Source of the DNA: Gammaproteobacteria bacterium
GTDB lineage: Bacteria; Pseudomonadota; Gammaproteobacteria; Arenicellales; Arenicellaceae
NCBI GenBank assembly: GCA_013002025.1
Contig: JABDKW010000029.1
Location: 1-64,000, forward strand
Direction: 5' to 3'
Length of the DNA stretch: 64,000 bases
Positions 17,941 through 27,094 of this stretch are shown piece by piece. Positions within the stretch are counted from its first letter, which is position 1; each line of letters opens with the position of its first letter. The notes below the pieces were generated by a model. It ran no database searches and had not been told where the DNA came from. It worked only from the letters and a program-made list of their open reading frames with translations. A program made the translations under genes and the position numbers.

Positions 17941-18414
17941 ATGCAAGAAATAGGCCCTCAGGACCGACGCATTCTCGAGCTATTACAGGTCAATGCAGAT
18001 CGCAGTTCGGCGGAGATTGCGGAGCAATTAAACATGAGTCAATCGCCCTGCTGGAGGCGCATTAACAGGCTGCAGCAGGCCGGCCTGATTTCCAAGCAGG
18101 TCGCACTGCTGGATCGTGAGGCGCTGGGCATGGAGTTGGTGGCGTTTACCACTATTAATCTGAGCAAAGCTGGTCGTCTCAATATGGAAAAACTTGAGGC
18201 TGCTGTTGAGCAACTTGAAGAAGTGGTTGAGTGCTATACCATGACTGGCGCCTGGGACTATATGCTCAAAATTATCGCGCGAGACATCAGGCATTATGAG
18301 CAGTTTGTGCGCAATAAACTATTAGAGTTGCCAATGATTGGCGAGGTGCATTCGCACTTGGCCGTAACCGAGATAAAGAACACCACAGAGTTGCCGCTAA
18401 AAACACAGTTGTAA
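17941..18414 (+). CDS. Lrp/AsnC family transcriptional regulator
   Basis: A protein of 157 residues. Residues 5-60 form the N-terminal helix-turn-helix (DRRILELLQ, then AEIAEQLNMSQSPCWRRINRLQQAGLI), followed by the RAM ligand-sensing domain (VVECYTMTGAWDYMLKIIARD, then HYEQFVRNKLLEL). Lrp proteins are octameric amino-acid-responsive regulators. The ATG at 17941, preceded by AAAGGTAG, is preferred to an upstream ATG at 17830 whose extension is Cys- and Ile-rich and not family-like. Divergence from the leucine dehydrogenase/oxidoreductase operon suggests it controls that operon in response to the amino acid degraded. Confidence 0.92.
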   Translation: MQEIGPQDRRILELLQVNADRSSAEIAEQLNMSQSPCWRRINRLQQAGLISKQVALLDREALGMELVAFTTINLSKAGRLNMEKLEAAVEQLEEVVECYTMTGAWDYMLKIIARDIRHYEQFVRNKLLELPMIGEVHSHLAVTEIKNTTELPLKTQL

Positions 18415-18572
18415 GCCCGGGGTTTAAAAAACCGGTGACGATTAGTCTTGTGATGCGCAGTCAATTACGCTAATTTGCCAGCTTCGGCCAAGGGGGTGTC
18501 AAAGATTGTCGCGGGTTTGCCTGCCTGGCTCTGCTCCGGTCAGCAAACAATTCGCAGCGGGTAAAACGTATT

Positions 18573-19289
18573 ATGGAATACATGGCTATCATTCCAGCCC
18601 GCGGTGGCTCTAAAGGCCTGCCGCGCAAAAATGTCAAGCAACTGCTGGGCAAGCCGCTGATCGCCTGGACCATACAACAATCTCTGGATACACCGGAAAT
18701 TGGTCGAACCGTGGTAACCACAGATGCCCACCGAATCGCCAAGGTCAGTGATGCCTTTGGGGCGGAAGCACCATTTCGCAGACCGGAAAAAATATCTGGC
18801 GACAACGCAACAATAGAAGTAGCCCTGCTGCACTGCATGGCATGGTATGAGAAATTCGAAGATTACAGCCCTGATGCGATTGTTATGCTGCAATGCACAT
18901 GCCCAGTACGGCGGCGCGGTGCGATATCTGAAGCTATTAAGCAGTTTGAAGCGAGCGGCGCAGACTGCGTGGTAAGTGTTAGCCCCTTCCGCAATCTACT
19001 ATGGGAAGAGGGTAAATCTAAAAATAAGAGCAAGGGCCAGGGGGCACCGAAACCGTTATATAACTACCAAAAACGGCGACGTCAGGACGCCAACGCCACC
19101 GACATCCGCTACAAAGAGAACGGCTCTATTTACATTATTAAATCCGATATTCTGAAGAAGAAGAAAAATCGGGTTGCGGGCGAGGTCAGCCTCTACAAGA
19201 TGACGGAAATGGAAGGCCACCAGATTGATACGCAGCTGGATTTTGAGTTAATGGAAATCATCATGCAGAATTTCCATGAACGCCGTTAA
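18573..19289 (+). CDS. CMP-sugar synthetase (acylneuraminate cytidylyltransferase family)
   Basis: Activates a nonulosonic-acid-type sugar with CTP to form a CMP-sugar. The 238-residue protein begins with the nucleotide signature IIPARGGSKGLPRKN (residues 5-19), has MLQCTCPVRRRGAI where the family usually shows LLQPTSPLR, and carries KRRRQDANATDIRYKENGSIYI, matching the sugar-binding RRQD...NGxIY region. No partner genes for sialic, pseudaminic or legionaminic acid synthesis are in the window, so the sugar is unknown. The LQCTCP substitution and Lys-rich loops (LKKKKNR; KSKNKSKGQG) are unusual. It stands alone between the Lrp gene and a convergent decarboxylase. Confidence 0.85.
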   Translation: MEYMAIIPARGGSKGLPRKNVKQLLGKPLIAWTIQQSLDTPEIGRTVVTTDAHRIAKVSDAFGAEAPFRRPEKISGDNATIEVALLHCMAWYEKFEDYSPDAIVMLQCTCPVRRRGAISEAIKQFEASGADCVVSVSPFRNLLWEEGKSKNKSKGQGAPKPLYNYQKRRRQDANATDIRYKENGSIYIIKSDILKKKKNRVAGEVSLYKMTEMEGHQIDTQLDFELMEIIMQNFHERR

Positions 19290-19367
19290 CTAGTAAAAAA
19301 CTGCTCGTTTCGGCGTCTGATAGCTGGCCTTGCCAAGTCGGCCTACCCGCCTGATCTTAATGGAACG

Positions 19368-21023
19368 CTAGCCTAGCTTTTCAATCATGCCAACGATATC
19401 CGCGTCCTTGGCTAACTCGGTTTGCTCCTGCAATACCGCCGTCAGCGTCTGCATCGTGGTCATTGGATTAGCCAGTACCACGCGAAACACTGACACGGCT
19501 GCTCGATCATAGCGGGCCTGTGGAAAGCGGGTTCGAGATACGAATGTTTTACCCGCCGCACGCTGCAACTTTTGCATTCGCTTAGTGACCCGGTCCAAAA
19601 CTTTATTTATTTGAACAGTACGTGCCCGATCGGCACTCTCCAATTCCAGTTGTAGTGCCGCAGGAACATATCGATAGTTCAAAATATTCAATTCCGGTTC
19701 AGCACATAGCTCAAACTCTGGATGTGCGGCAATCATATTCGCGAATTGCTGAGCTTTTTCCACGCTCTGGTCGATAATAATTTCATATCCCTGGCGGCCA
19801 ATAATATGCATCGCCGCATGCACCAGCATGGCCATGCCCGGCCGACTGCCTTCAATGGAATACTGGCCCAGATCCTTGGAGCCGTCTCGCAGAATATACT
19901 CCGCATGATGCTCTACTGCGCCAAGTTTCGCGGGATTCTTGAACACCACCATGCCCGCACCCATGGGCACATACAACTGCTTGTGGGCATCGATGGTGAC
20001 TGAGTCAGCCAATTCAATGCCCTTGAGTTTATGTTTGTGGGTCTCAGACATCAATGTGGGCCCGCCCCATGCCGCGTCCACATGAAAATGCGTGTCATAT
20101 TCCTGTGCCAACTCGGCGAGGTCAGTTAAGGGGTCGACCGATCCGGTTTCAGTGCCGCCAGCAATCCCGACAATGGCCATGATCCCAATATTTCTGGAGC
20201 GCAACTCTGCGCAGCGCTGACGCATGGCGGCGACGTCGACTCTGGCAAATTCATCGGTGGGCACTGCGATCACATTTTTGCGTCCGATACCCAGCACATC
20301 AGCCGCCTTGCCCAGCGAATAATGCCCGCGTTCAGACACCATGATGGCCAAACCATCGAGCCCATAATGTTTCAACGCGGCGGGTAAACCGAGCTGTGCT
20401 AACCCGGCGAAATCACCCTGAGGTGCCAACATGCTGTCGCGCGCAGCCCAAAGGGCAGTTATATTGGCGGTGGTGCCACCCGAACAAAAGGAGCCCAGTG
20501 CCCGACCTGAGTTGTGCAGGTTGTCACGGTAAAACCCTTCGCTCTGTTGGTACACCATATTGTGCAGCATGCCCAAAACTTGACGCTCCAAAGGCGTGAA
20601 CGCTTTTGACGTTTCAATTTTGACCAGATTTTGATTGAGTGCCAACATAATCCGTGACAACGGCAACATGAAATAAGGTAGTGGCGTTGCCATGTGGCCG
20701 ATAAACCCGGGGGCCGCGGTATGCACTGAATGCGCTACCAGTTTTTCCATCACAAAGTCGGTATAGTCCGAAACAAACTGTGGCACTTCCGGTACACCGG
20801 CGGTGGCGAAATCAGCCTCAATATCATCCAGAGACTTTTCGACTGCCACGATGCGGTTGGATAAGAAGCCCATTAGGTTGTCGGAAATTTCTTTATCGAT
20901 TGCGCCCAGAGTCGTATTCGGCGCTTCCGGCACCGTAAAAATACGATACAGGTTCTCCAGGCTGGCAGTGGCCAGGGCCTGTGTCTCATCCAGTATTGGT
21001 ATGGGTGCGTTGTTTTTTGACAT
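19368..21023 (-). CDS. panP: PLP-dependent aspartate 1-decarboxylase-like (PanP type)
   Basis: Group II pyridoxal-phosphate decarboxylase of about 551 residues. PanP-type members make beta-alanine from aspartate for pantothenate and CoA where pyruvoyl PanD is missing. The PLP-lysine motif VTIDAHKQLYVPMGAGMV, the FHVDAAWGG aspartate motif and FCSGGTTANITALWAARD are visible. The long N-terminal region starting NLYRIFTVPEAPNTTLGAIDKEIS fits PanP better than glutamate or aromatic decarboxylases. The symbol rests on recognition of this subfamily; other group II substrates are not excluded. The start at 21023 is chosen because the likely transcription start is near 21051; ATGs at 21041 and 21038 are alternatives. 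Confidence 0.82.
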   Translation of the reverse strand: MSKNNAPIPILDETQALATASLENLYRIFTVPEAPNTTLGAIDKEISDNLMGFLSNRIVAVEKSLDDIEADFATAGVPEVPQFVSDYTDFVMEKLVAHSVHTAAPGFIGHMATPLPYFMLPLSRIMLALNQNLVKIETSKAFTPLERQVLGMLHNMVYQQSEGFYRDNLHNSGRALGSFCSGGTTANITALWAARDSMLAPQGDFAGLAQLGLPAALKHYGLDGLAIMVSERGHYSLGKAADVLGIGRKNVIAVPTDEFARVDVAAMRQRCAELRSRNIGIMAIVGIAGGTETGSVDPLTDLAELAQEYDTHFHVDAAWGGPTLMSETHKHKLKGIELADSVTIDAHKQLYVPMGAGMVVFKNPAKLGAVEHHAEYILRDGSKDLGQYSIEGSRPGMAMLVHAAMHIIGRQGYEIIIDQSVEKAQQFANMIAAHPEFELCAEPELNILNYRYVPAALQLELESADRARTVQINKVLDRVTKRMQKLQRAAGKTFVSRTRFPQARYDRAAVSVFRVVLANPMTTMQTLTAVLQEQTELAKDADIVGMIEKLG

Positions 21024-21057
21024 GCTGTTGGGGCGCATCATTATAGTGCGGTCGATC

Positions 21058-21086
21058 ATTATAGGGGCAGCGTGTCGCAGCCTCAA
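21058..21086 (-). promoter_or_regulatory. Sigma-70 promoter of panP-like gene
   Basis: Reading the minus strand, TTGAGG (21081-21086) and a consensus TATAAT (21058-21063) are exactly 17 bases apart, placing transcription start near 21051. A second TATAAT lies at 21040-21045, 18 bases further on. This promoter rules out any protein start upstream of about 21051. Confidence 0.65.
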
Positions 21087-21229
21087 ACGGCTTAGAGGCC
21101 TAATTCTAATGGCAAAAAGCCATTACAGACGCCGCACAATGCACCACATCGGCACACGCGAAACAGTTGCGCTCACTTAATCAGGGGGCCGATTTACGGT
21201 AAACTGTGCGGCCGCTTTGGAGATAGAGT

Positions 21230-21472
21230 ATGCAAACGACATTAATTGATCAAGGTTTGAACTTGATGCTGTACGGCATGGGCACTGTTTTTGTGTTCCT
21301 CACGGTGCTGGTTTTTGCCACTGGCGCGATGTCCGCTATGGTGCGGCGACTGGCGCCTGAGTCAGATGCCGCACTATTACGAGACAATGATAAAGCTTCA
21401 TCCAATGACAATATCGATGAGAAAGTGCGTGCTGCGATCAAGCTAGCGATCACCGAGCATCGGCGGCGTTGA
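21230..21472 (+). CDS. oadG: Oxaloacetate decarboxylase gamma subunit
   Basis: Small membrane subunit (80 residues) that tethers and assembles the sodium-translocating oxaloacetate decarboxylase. One transmembrane helix near the N-terminus (about residues 10-36, LNLMLYGMGTVFVFLTVLVFATGAMSAM) is preceded by few residues and followed by a charged cytoplasmic tail ending IKLAITEHRRR. That MG-x-VF-x-FL pattern and the tail are typical of OadG. The ATG at 21230 has GGAGATAGAG just before it. It is first in oadG-oadA-oadB, the usual order, and that context raises confidence. Confidence 0.9.
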   Translation: MQTTLIDQGLNLMLYGMGTVFVFLTVLVFATGAMSAMVRRLAPESDAALLRDNDKASSNDNIDEKVRAAIKLAITEHRRR

Positions 21473-21548
21473 ATGGCCACTCAACCTTTAAAAGGCCTGC
21501 AACAGACAATAGCTCCTTAAAAAATTCACAGACTAATCTCATCCTAAT

Positions 21549-23351
21549 ATGACACAGCAAAAACTAGGCATCACTGAAGTAGTTCTGCGCGATGCGCACC
21601 AGTCGCTGCTGGCGACCCGTATGCGTATCGACGATATGTTGCCGATTGCCGAAAAGCTTGACCAAATTGGCTATTGGTCGATGGAGTCCTGGGGTGGCGC
21701 GACTTTTGATTCCTGCATCAGGTATCTGGGCGAAGATCCATGGGACCGGATTCGCGAGATCAAGAAGGTAATGCCCAACACGCCACAACAAATGCTGTTT
21801 CGAGGCCAGAACATTCTGGGTTACCGCCACTACGCGGATGATGTTGTAGAAAAATTTGTTGAGCGCTGTGCCATCAACGGGATCGATGTGTTCCGTGTTT
21901 TCGATGCGATGAATGATATGCGCAATATCAGCACCGCCCTAAAAGCGGTTAAACAGGTTGGCAAGCACGCGCAGGGCACCATTTCTTACACCGTTAGCCC
22001 AGTGCACAATACCAATCTGTGGGTCGATCTGGCGCGGCAATTGGAAGACGCCGGCGCTGATTCAGTCTGCATCAAAGATATGGCTGGCCTACTGAAACCC
22101 TACGCCGGGTACGAATTGGTGAAGGAGCTTAAACAGGCTTTATCGATTCCAATTCAACTGCATGCGCATGCCACGACTGGGCTTTCGACAACCACCATAA
22201 CCAAGTGCGTGGAAGCCGGCATCGATAATGTCGATACCTCCATTTCTTCAATGTCGATGACCTACGGCCATTCTGCCACTGAGTCGGTTGTTTCGATTTT
22301 TGAAGGTGGCGAACGCGACACCGGTCTGGATATAGTGGCGCTTGAAGAAATCGCCGCCTATTTCCGCGAGGTGCGAAAAAAGTACGCCAGCTTCGAAGGC
22401 TCGCTACGTGGTGTTGATTCACGAATTCTTGTGGCACAGGTGCCCGGGGGAATGTTGACCAATATGGAAAACCAGCTACGTCAACAGGGTGCTGAGGACC
22501 GGCTGGATGAAGTGCTCGATGAAATTCCACGGGTGCGGAAGGATCTAGGCTTTATCCCGCTGGTAACACCCACCTCCCAGATCGTTGGAACGCAGGCCGT
22601 CATTAATGTGATGATTGGTGAACGCTATAAAAATATCGCCAAAGAAACCGCAGGGGTCTTGCGTGGTGAATATGGCGCCACCCCGGCACCGGTCAATACT
22701 GAGTTGCAGGCGCGAGTACTGGATGATGGTGAGTCCCCCGTAACCTGCCGGCCAGCCGACTTGCTGGAGCCTGAAATGGAGGCCCTGAGTGCCCAATTTG
22801 ACGGCTTGGTTAAGGAGCATTCTCTGCAAGCCAAGACCGACGAAGATTATGTGGACGATGTTTTAACCTATGCTTTATTTCCACAGGTTGGTTTGAACTT
22901 TATAAAGCATCGTGGCGACCCCAGTGCCTTTGAACCGACCCCCTCTGGGCGCCAGAGTAATGCGCCGACTACCGACGATGGCGATTCAATCTACACCGTC
23001 GACGTTGAAGGAAAAAGCTACACCGTCACAGTATCGGATGGCGGTGATATCACGGCTTTGGCAGCCGTGGGCAAGACAGGTGACGTAACTGATAGCGCCC
23101 CACCCAGCGGTGCAGATGCTCAGGTGTCCGGCGGCGAGCCGGTGACCGCCCCACTGGCAGGTAACGTAATCAAGGTATGCGTGGCTCAGGGCCAGTCGGT
23201 GGCCGCGGGCGACACTGTGCTGATATTGGAGGCCATGAAAATGGAAACCAACGTCAGCGCCCCGACCGCCGGCGTCATTGGTGAGATTAAGGTACGGGAA
23301 GGTGCCGCGGTCACCGTGGGTGATACGCTACTCATGCTGGCCAGCGCTTAG
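21549..23351 (+). CDS. oadA: Oxaloacetate decarboxylase alpha subunit (biotin carrier)
   Basis: Carboxyltransferase that moves CO2 from oxaloacetate to biotin. The 600-residue product has a TIM-barrel domain with [17 protein letters not shown] near the start, the catalytic-lysine segment [12 protein letters not shown] and the zinc His pair in HAHATTG. A helical association domain follows, then a C-terminal biotinyl domain from about 535 with the biotinylated lysine in EAMKMETN. A Ser/Gly/Ala/Asp-rich linker joins the domains. Oxaloacetate decarboxylase rather than pyruvate carboxylase is favoured by the flanking oadG and oadB and the absence of a biotin carboxylase domain. I see no strong ribosome site before the ATG. 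Confidence 0.95.
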   Translation: MTQQKLGITEVVLRDAHQSLLATRMRIDDMLPIAEKLDQIGYWSMESWGGATFDSCIRYLGEDPWDRIREIKKVMPNTPQQMLFRGQNILGYRHYADDVVEKFVERCAINGIDVFRVFDAMNDMRNISTALKAVKQVGKHAQGTISYTVSPVHNTNLWVDLARQLEDAGADSVCIKDMAGLLKPYAGYELVKELKQALSIPIQLHAHATTGLSTTTITKCVEAGIDNVDTSISSMSMTYGHSATESVVSIFEGGERDTGLDIVALEEIAAYFREVRKKYASFEGSLRGVDSRILVAQVPGGMLTNMENQLRQQGAEDRLDEVLDEIPRVRKDLGFIPLVTPTSQIVGTQAVINVMIGERYKNIAKETAGVLRGEYGATPAPVNTELQARVLDDGESPVTCRPADLLEPEMEALSAQFDGLVKEHSLQAKTDEDYVDDVLTYALFPQVGLNFIKHRGDPSAFEPTPSGRQSNAPTTDDGDSIYTVDVEGKSYTVTVSDGGDITALAAVGKTGDVTDSAPPSGADAQVSGGEPVTAPLAGNVIKVCVAQGQSVAAGDTVLILEAMKMETNVSAPTAGVIGEIKVREGAAVTVGDTLLMLASA

Positions 23352-23368
23352 ACCGGCAGGTTCAGAAC

Positions 23369-24541
23369 ATGGAAAATCTTAATAATCTTTGGTTAAGCTC
23401 TGGTCTGGCGCAACTCGAGCTGGCTCAGCTCTTCATGATGGCGATTGGTTTTGGCCTGTTGTTTTTAGCAATTCGACGCGGCTTTGAACCCTTGTTGCTG
23501 GTGCCAATTGGCTTCGGCACGCTATTGGCCAATATTCCCGGCGCCGGCTTTGACGCAGCGCCGGTTTACGACGCGATGGGGCATCTGGCCAGCCCCGGTG
23601 GCCTGCTGTATTACATCTACGAGGCCGGCATAGCGACCGGTATGTTTCCGTTAATCATATTTATGGGCGTCGGCGCGATGACCGATTTCGGGCCGCTGCT
23701 GGCAAACCCGAAGACGCTATTGTTAGGCGCGGCTGCACAGGTGGGAATTTTCACAACGGTGTTAGGTGCGGTCACCTTGGGGCATTTTGGTATTCTGGAC
23801 TTCAGTATTCGGGATGCCGCATCAATCGGCATTATCGGTGGCGCCGACGGGCCAACCGCAATTTTTGTGACCAGTAAGTTGTCGCCTGAGCTGTTAGGTG
23901 CGGTGGCGGTAGCAGCCTATTCGTATATGGCGCTGGTGCCGATCATCCAGCCACCGATTATGCGAGCACTAACCACAGAAGCCGAACGGCAGATCACCAT
24001 GGTGCAACTGCGCAGCGTTTCCACTGCGGAAAAAATTGTGTTCCCACTGACCTTGCTGGTGCTTGTAGCGCTGCTACTGCCCGACGCCGCGCCACTGTTA
24101 GGTATGTTTTGTTTTGGCAATCTGATGCGCGAATGTGGCGTGGTTAATCGGCTTAGTGATACTACCCAGAACGCGTTAATTAATATTGTCACGATCTTTT
24201 TGGGGCTAGGTGTGGGTTCTAAGATGAGCGCCGATAAGTTTCTCAATTGGGAAACACTGGGTATTCTCGGGCTCGGTGCGGTGGCCTTTTGCATTGGCAC
24301 CGCGGCCGGCGTATTAATGGCGAAGTTAATGAATCGGTTTGTCAAAACGCCAATCAATCCCCTGATCGGTGCGGCCGGCGTTTCCGCCGTTCCCATGGCG
24401 GCTCGAGTGGCCAACAAGGTCGGGCTGGAAGCAAACCCGCAAAACTTTTTACTGATGCACGCCATGGGCCCGAATGTAGCGGGTGTGATTGGCTCGGCGG
24501 TGGCAGCCGGTGTCATGATCAGCCTTGTGTCGGGCATGTGA
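23369..24541 (+). CDS. oadB: Oxaloacetate decarboxylase beta subunit, Na+ pump
   Basis: Integral membrane subunit that decarboxylates carboxybiotin and exports sodium. The 390-residue chain has many hydrophobic segments spread over its length and the diagnostic region [22 protein letters not shown], whose Asp is essential for sodium transport in studied enzymes. Also typical are the LLIPIGFG-like start ([14 protein letters not shown]), [16 protein letters not shown], the [10 protein letters not shown] segment and the ending [20 protein letters not shown]. Its TGA shares one base with the ATG of the next gene (24539-24543), coupling the carbonic-anhydrase-like protein to the pump. Confidence 0.96.
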   Translation: MENLNNLWLSSGLAQLELAQLFMMAIGFGLLFLAIRRGFEPLLLVPIGFGTLLANIPGAGFDAAPVYDAMGHLASPGGLLYYIYEAGIATGMFPLIIFMGVGAMTDFGPLLANPKTLLLGAAAQVGIFTTVLGAVTLGHFGILDFSIRDAASIGIIGGADGPTAIFVTSKLSPELLGAVAVAAYSYMALVPIIQPPIMRALTTEAERQITMVQLRSVSTAEKIVFPLTLLVLVALLLPDAAPLLGMFCFGNLMRECGVVNRLSDTTQNALINIVTIFLGLGVGSKMSADKFLNWETLGILGLGAVAFCIGTAAGVLMAKLMNRFVKTPINPLIGAAGVSAVPMAARVANKVGLEANPQNFLLMHAMGPNVAGVIGSAVAAGVMISLVSGM

Positions 24542-25062
24542 TGCGCTTTCAGCTGGATGAATTTATTCCCGAGATTGATGAGACCTGTTTCATCGCGCCA
24601 TCAGCAGCGTTAATCGGTCAGGTGTCACTGGCAGAGCAGGCCAGTGTCTGGTTTAACTGTGTATTGCGCGCCGATAATGAACCCATAACGATTGGCCGGG
24701 GCTCCAATGTTCAGGACGGTTCGGTGCTGCACGTGGACCCCGGATTTCCGATCAACATAGGGCCCAACGTAACGGTTGGCCATAAAGTGATGCTGCACGG
24801 TTGCAGTATTGGCGAAGGCAGCCTAATCGGTATGAATGCTGTGGTGCTTAACGGCGCAAAAATAGGTCGCAACTGCCTGATTGGCGCCAATTGCCTGATC
24901 ACCGAGGGTACTGAGATCCCGGACGGTCAGATGGTATTGGGCTCACCCGGAAAAATTGTCAAAGCGCTGGATGAGGCGACCATTGCAATGATGCAGGTTG
25001 GCACCGCGCACTATGTAGAGAATACCAAGCGTTATCGTGATGGCCTGAAGCACCTGGATTAG
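24541..25062 (+). CDS. Gamma carbonic anhydrase family protein (YrdA-like)
   Basis: Left-handed beta-helix hexapeptide protein of 173 residues. Zinc-ligand positions are suggested by SVLHVD, then [11 protein letters not shown], followed by repeated IGxxxLIGxN turns and the closing [13 protein letters not shown]. YrdA/PaaY-type proteins bind zinc but are often weak or inactive as carbonic anhydrases. The ATG at 24541 overlaps the oadB stop by one base, so it is translated with the decarboxylase. A link to the CO2 or bicarbonate released by the pump is attractive but inferred. Confidence 0.9.
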   Translation: MRFQLDEFIPEIDETCFIAPSAALIGQVSLAEQASVWFNCVLRADNEPITIGRGSNVQDGSVLHVDPGFPINIGPNVTVGHKVMLHGCSIGEGSLIGMNAVVLNGAKIGRNCLIGANCLITEGTEIPDGQMVLGSPGKIVKALDEATIAMMQVGTAHYVENTKRYRDGLKHLD

Positions 25063-25086
25063 TGCGATCAACGTAATGCTTAATTC

Positions 25087-25287
25087 TTAGCAACAGCGGT
25101 CATTCTTCTGCACCGGCGGGCACGCCACATCGCCATAGGAGCAGAACACACAACAATCGCCACTTAAGGGCCGCAGTAATGCAGTACAGCCCCTGCATTC
25201 GTAAAACCAGATACAGGCATCAGTGGGCATCGTTTCCAGCGATCGATGCCCACATTCTGGACACGTGATGGTTGATCGCTTGTTCAA
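25087..25287 (-). CDS. GDCCxxCS-type small cysteine-rich protein
   Basis: A protein of 66 residues with eleven Cys. ITCPECGH plus ECRGCTALL form a zinc-ribbon-like four-Cys knuckle, followed by the signature GDCCVFCSYGDVACPPVQ that names a small uncharacterised family. The start is TTG, with AAGGTGG immediately upstream, and it overlaps the leuA stop as TTGA (25284-25287), so expression is probably coupled to leuA. Zn or Fe-S binding is plausible; function unknown. Confidence 0.75.
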   Translation of the reverse strand: MNKRSTITCPECGHRSLETMPTDACIWFYECRGCTALLRPLSGDCCVFCSYGDVACPPVQKNDRCC

Positions 25288-26957
25288 GCCACCTTTTGCG
25301 CGCGCCGCTCGGCCGATCGAACCACGGCATTGAGCACTGCATTCAATGTTGCCCCCAAAATGTCACGGCTACGACCAGCGCCGCAAACCCGCTGTTGGTC
25401 AAGACTGATCTGCACGTAAGCAATAGCCTCCGAGGCCTCATCATGACCCATGGTGTGCTCGTTGTAATCAATCACTACAATTGAATGACCCAAGTGTTCA
25501 CCGAGCCCCGCGACAAAGGCTTCAAGCACCCCTCTGCCCTCGCCTTGAATGGCCAGCTCTTGAGCACCATCGACCAACATCGCTTGCATCCTGTCGATGC
25601 CTCCCTCTCGACTGACCTGATAACTCTTAAGCGCCATGGCATCGGCCGGTTGCAAATAGGTGCGTTGAAACAAATCAAAGATTTGCTCTGCGCTGACCTC
25701 CGCTTCGGTCTGTTCCGCTTCGGCCTGCACCACCGGGCTGAAATCAACTTGCAACCAGCGCGGCATCTTGATGGCGTGTTCCTGCTCTAAAACATAGGCC
25801 ACGCCGCCCTTACCGCTTTGCGAATTGATGCGGATAACTTCCTGATAATTGCGACCTACGTCGCGTGGGTCAATGGGTAGATAAGCCACCTCCCAGGGCT
25901 CACCGTCTTTGTACATTGCCAGACATTTATTGATGGCGTCCTGATGGCTGCCAGAAAACGCGGCAAACACCAGTTCGCCGGCATAGGGGTGGCGGGGGTG
26001 TACCTTCAGCGCGGTACACTTCTCAACCACGTTGATAATCTTATCCATGCGCGAGAAATCCAACTGCGGGTCGACACCCTGACTGTATAAATTCATGCCC
26101 ATGGTGACGATATCCATATTGCCAGTACGTTCGCCATTGCCCAGTAAGGTTCCCTCGACTCGTTGTGCGCCGGCCATCACACCCAACTCGGATGCAGCCA
26201 CGCCACAGCCGCGATCGTTATGAGTATGTAAACTCACCACCACACTGTTGCGTTGATTAATGTGGTCACAGAACCACTCAATCTGGTCGGCGTAGACATT
26301 TGGCGTCGCGACTTCAACCGTGGCCGGCAGGTTTAGAATAATTTTATTTTCTGGTGTTGGCTGCCAGACATCAATCACGGCATTGCAGACTTCCACTGCG
26401 TAGTCGATTTCGGTACCGGTAAAGCTCTCCGGCGAATACTGAAATTGCCACTTGGTTTGCGGTTGCGCGGCGGCGCATTGCTGCACCCAGCGCGCGCCAT
26501 CGGTGGCAATTTGCTTGATCTCATCGCGCGACATTTTAAACACCTGCTCACGCTGCACAGTGGAGGTGGAGTTATAGACATGCACAATAGCTTTATCAGC
26601 ACCCACCAGTGACTCATAGGTGCGCTCGATCAATTCCTGGCGAGCCTGCGTTAACACCTGGATGGTGACATCGTCGGGAATGCGATCTTCGGTAATCAGC
26701 TTACGCACGAAATCGAAATCGGTTTGCGATGCTGCCGGAAAGCCCACTTCAATTTGTTTAAAGCCGACCTCGACCAGCATTTCGAACATTTCCATTTTCT
26801 GGGGCGGGGTCATAGGGTCGATAAGCGCCTGATTCCCATCGCGCAAATCCACACTGCACCATTGCGGAGAGACCTCGATGATACGGTCGGGCCAGCGCCG
26901 GTCTACTTTATCGATTCGAGTGAAAGGCTGATATTTGTTGGCGTTGAATAACTGCAT
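25284..26957 (-). CDS. leuA: 2-isopropylmalate synthase
   Basis: Condenses acetyl-CoA and 2-ketoisovalerate, the committing step of leucine synthesis. The 557-residue product is the longer LeuA type. It has the metal-site motif CSVDLRDGNQALIDPM, QIEVGFPAASQTDFDF and SLHTHNDRGCGVAASELGVMAG (His ligands), plus the catalytic-side motif GTLLGNGERTGNMD. A C-terminal regulatory domain after about residue 410 has QGEGRGVLEAFVAGL and likely binds leucine for feedback. The ATG at 26957 is chosen because the upstream extension is not family-like. It is divergent from an Lrp-type regulator and coupled to a Cys-rich protein gene downstream. Confidence 0.96.
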   Translation of the reverse strand: MQLFNANKYQPFTRIDKVDRRWPDRIIEVSPQWCSVDLRDGNQALIDPMTPPQKMEMFEMLVEVGFKQIEVGFPAASQTDFDFVRKLITEDRIPDDVTIQVLTQARQELIERTYESLVGADKAIVHVYNSTSTVQREQVFKMSRDEIKQIATDGARWVQQCAAAQPQTKWQFQYSPESFTGTEIDYAVEVCNAVIDVWQPTPENKIILNLPATVEVATPNVYADQIEWFCDHINQRNSVVVSLHTHNDRGCGVAASELGVMAGAQRVEGTLLGNGERTGNMDIVTMGMNLYSQGVDPQLDFSRMDKIINVVEKCTALKVHPRHPYAGELVFAAFSGSHQDAINKCLAMYKDGEPWEVAYLPIDPRDVGRNYQEVIRINSQSGKGGVAYVLEQEHAIKMPRWLQVDFSPVVQAEAEQTEAEVSAEQIFDLFQRTYLQPADAMALKSYQVSREGGIDRMQAMLVDGAQELAIQGEGRGVLEAFVAGLGEHLGHSIVVIDYNEHTMGHDEASEAIAYVQISLDQQRVCGAGRSRDILGATLNAVLNAVVRSAERRAQKVA

Positions 26958-27094
26958 AAACAAAAATGATTGAAAAATTACTATCTGGTTAGTGATTATA
27001 GCGATACAATTTGAGTGTTTATGACCAAATTTCGGTTGCATCTCTCCATTATTAGTGTTTTTATCTATTTTTATTATTTTTATTGGTGAATATA
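26958..27094 (+). promoter_or_regulatory. Divergent leuA / Lrp regulatory region
   Basis: A short, very A+T-rich spacer that must hold both divergent promoters. No leucine-rich leader peptide or attenuator hairpin is visible, so leuA is more likely controlled by the adjacent Lrp-type protein or by feedback than by classical attenuation. Confidence 0.45.

Noticed and set aside
18415-18445. Terminator after the first Lrp gene
   Set aside because: The GGTTT/AAACC pairing is short and imperfect and has no T-tract, so I do not call it.
23917-24537. 206-residue antisense frame across oadB
   Set aside because: Mirror of the membrane-protein codon bias; Ala/Thr/Ser/Pro-rich without motifs, and oadB is certain.
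24247-25062. Longer frame that would extend the gamma-carbonic anhydrase by 98 residues
   Set aside because: The extension lies in another frame of oadB and is not hexapeptide-like; the ATG at 24541 matches the family start and TGATG coupling.
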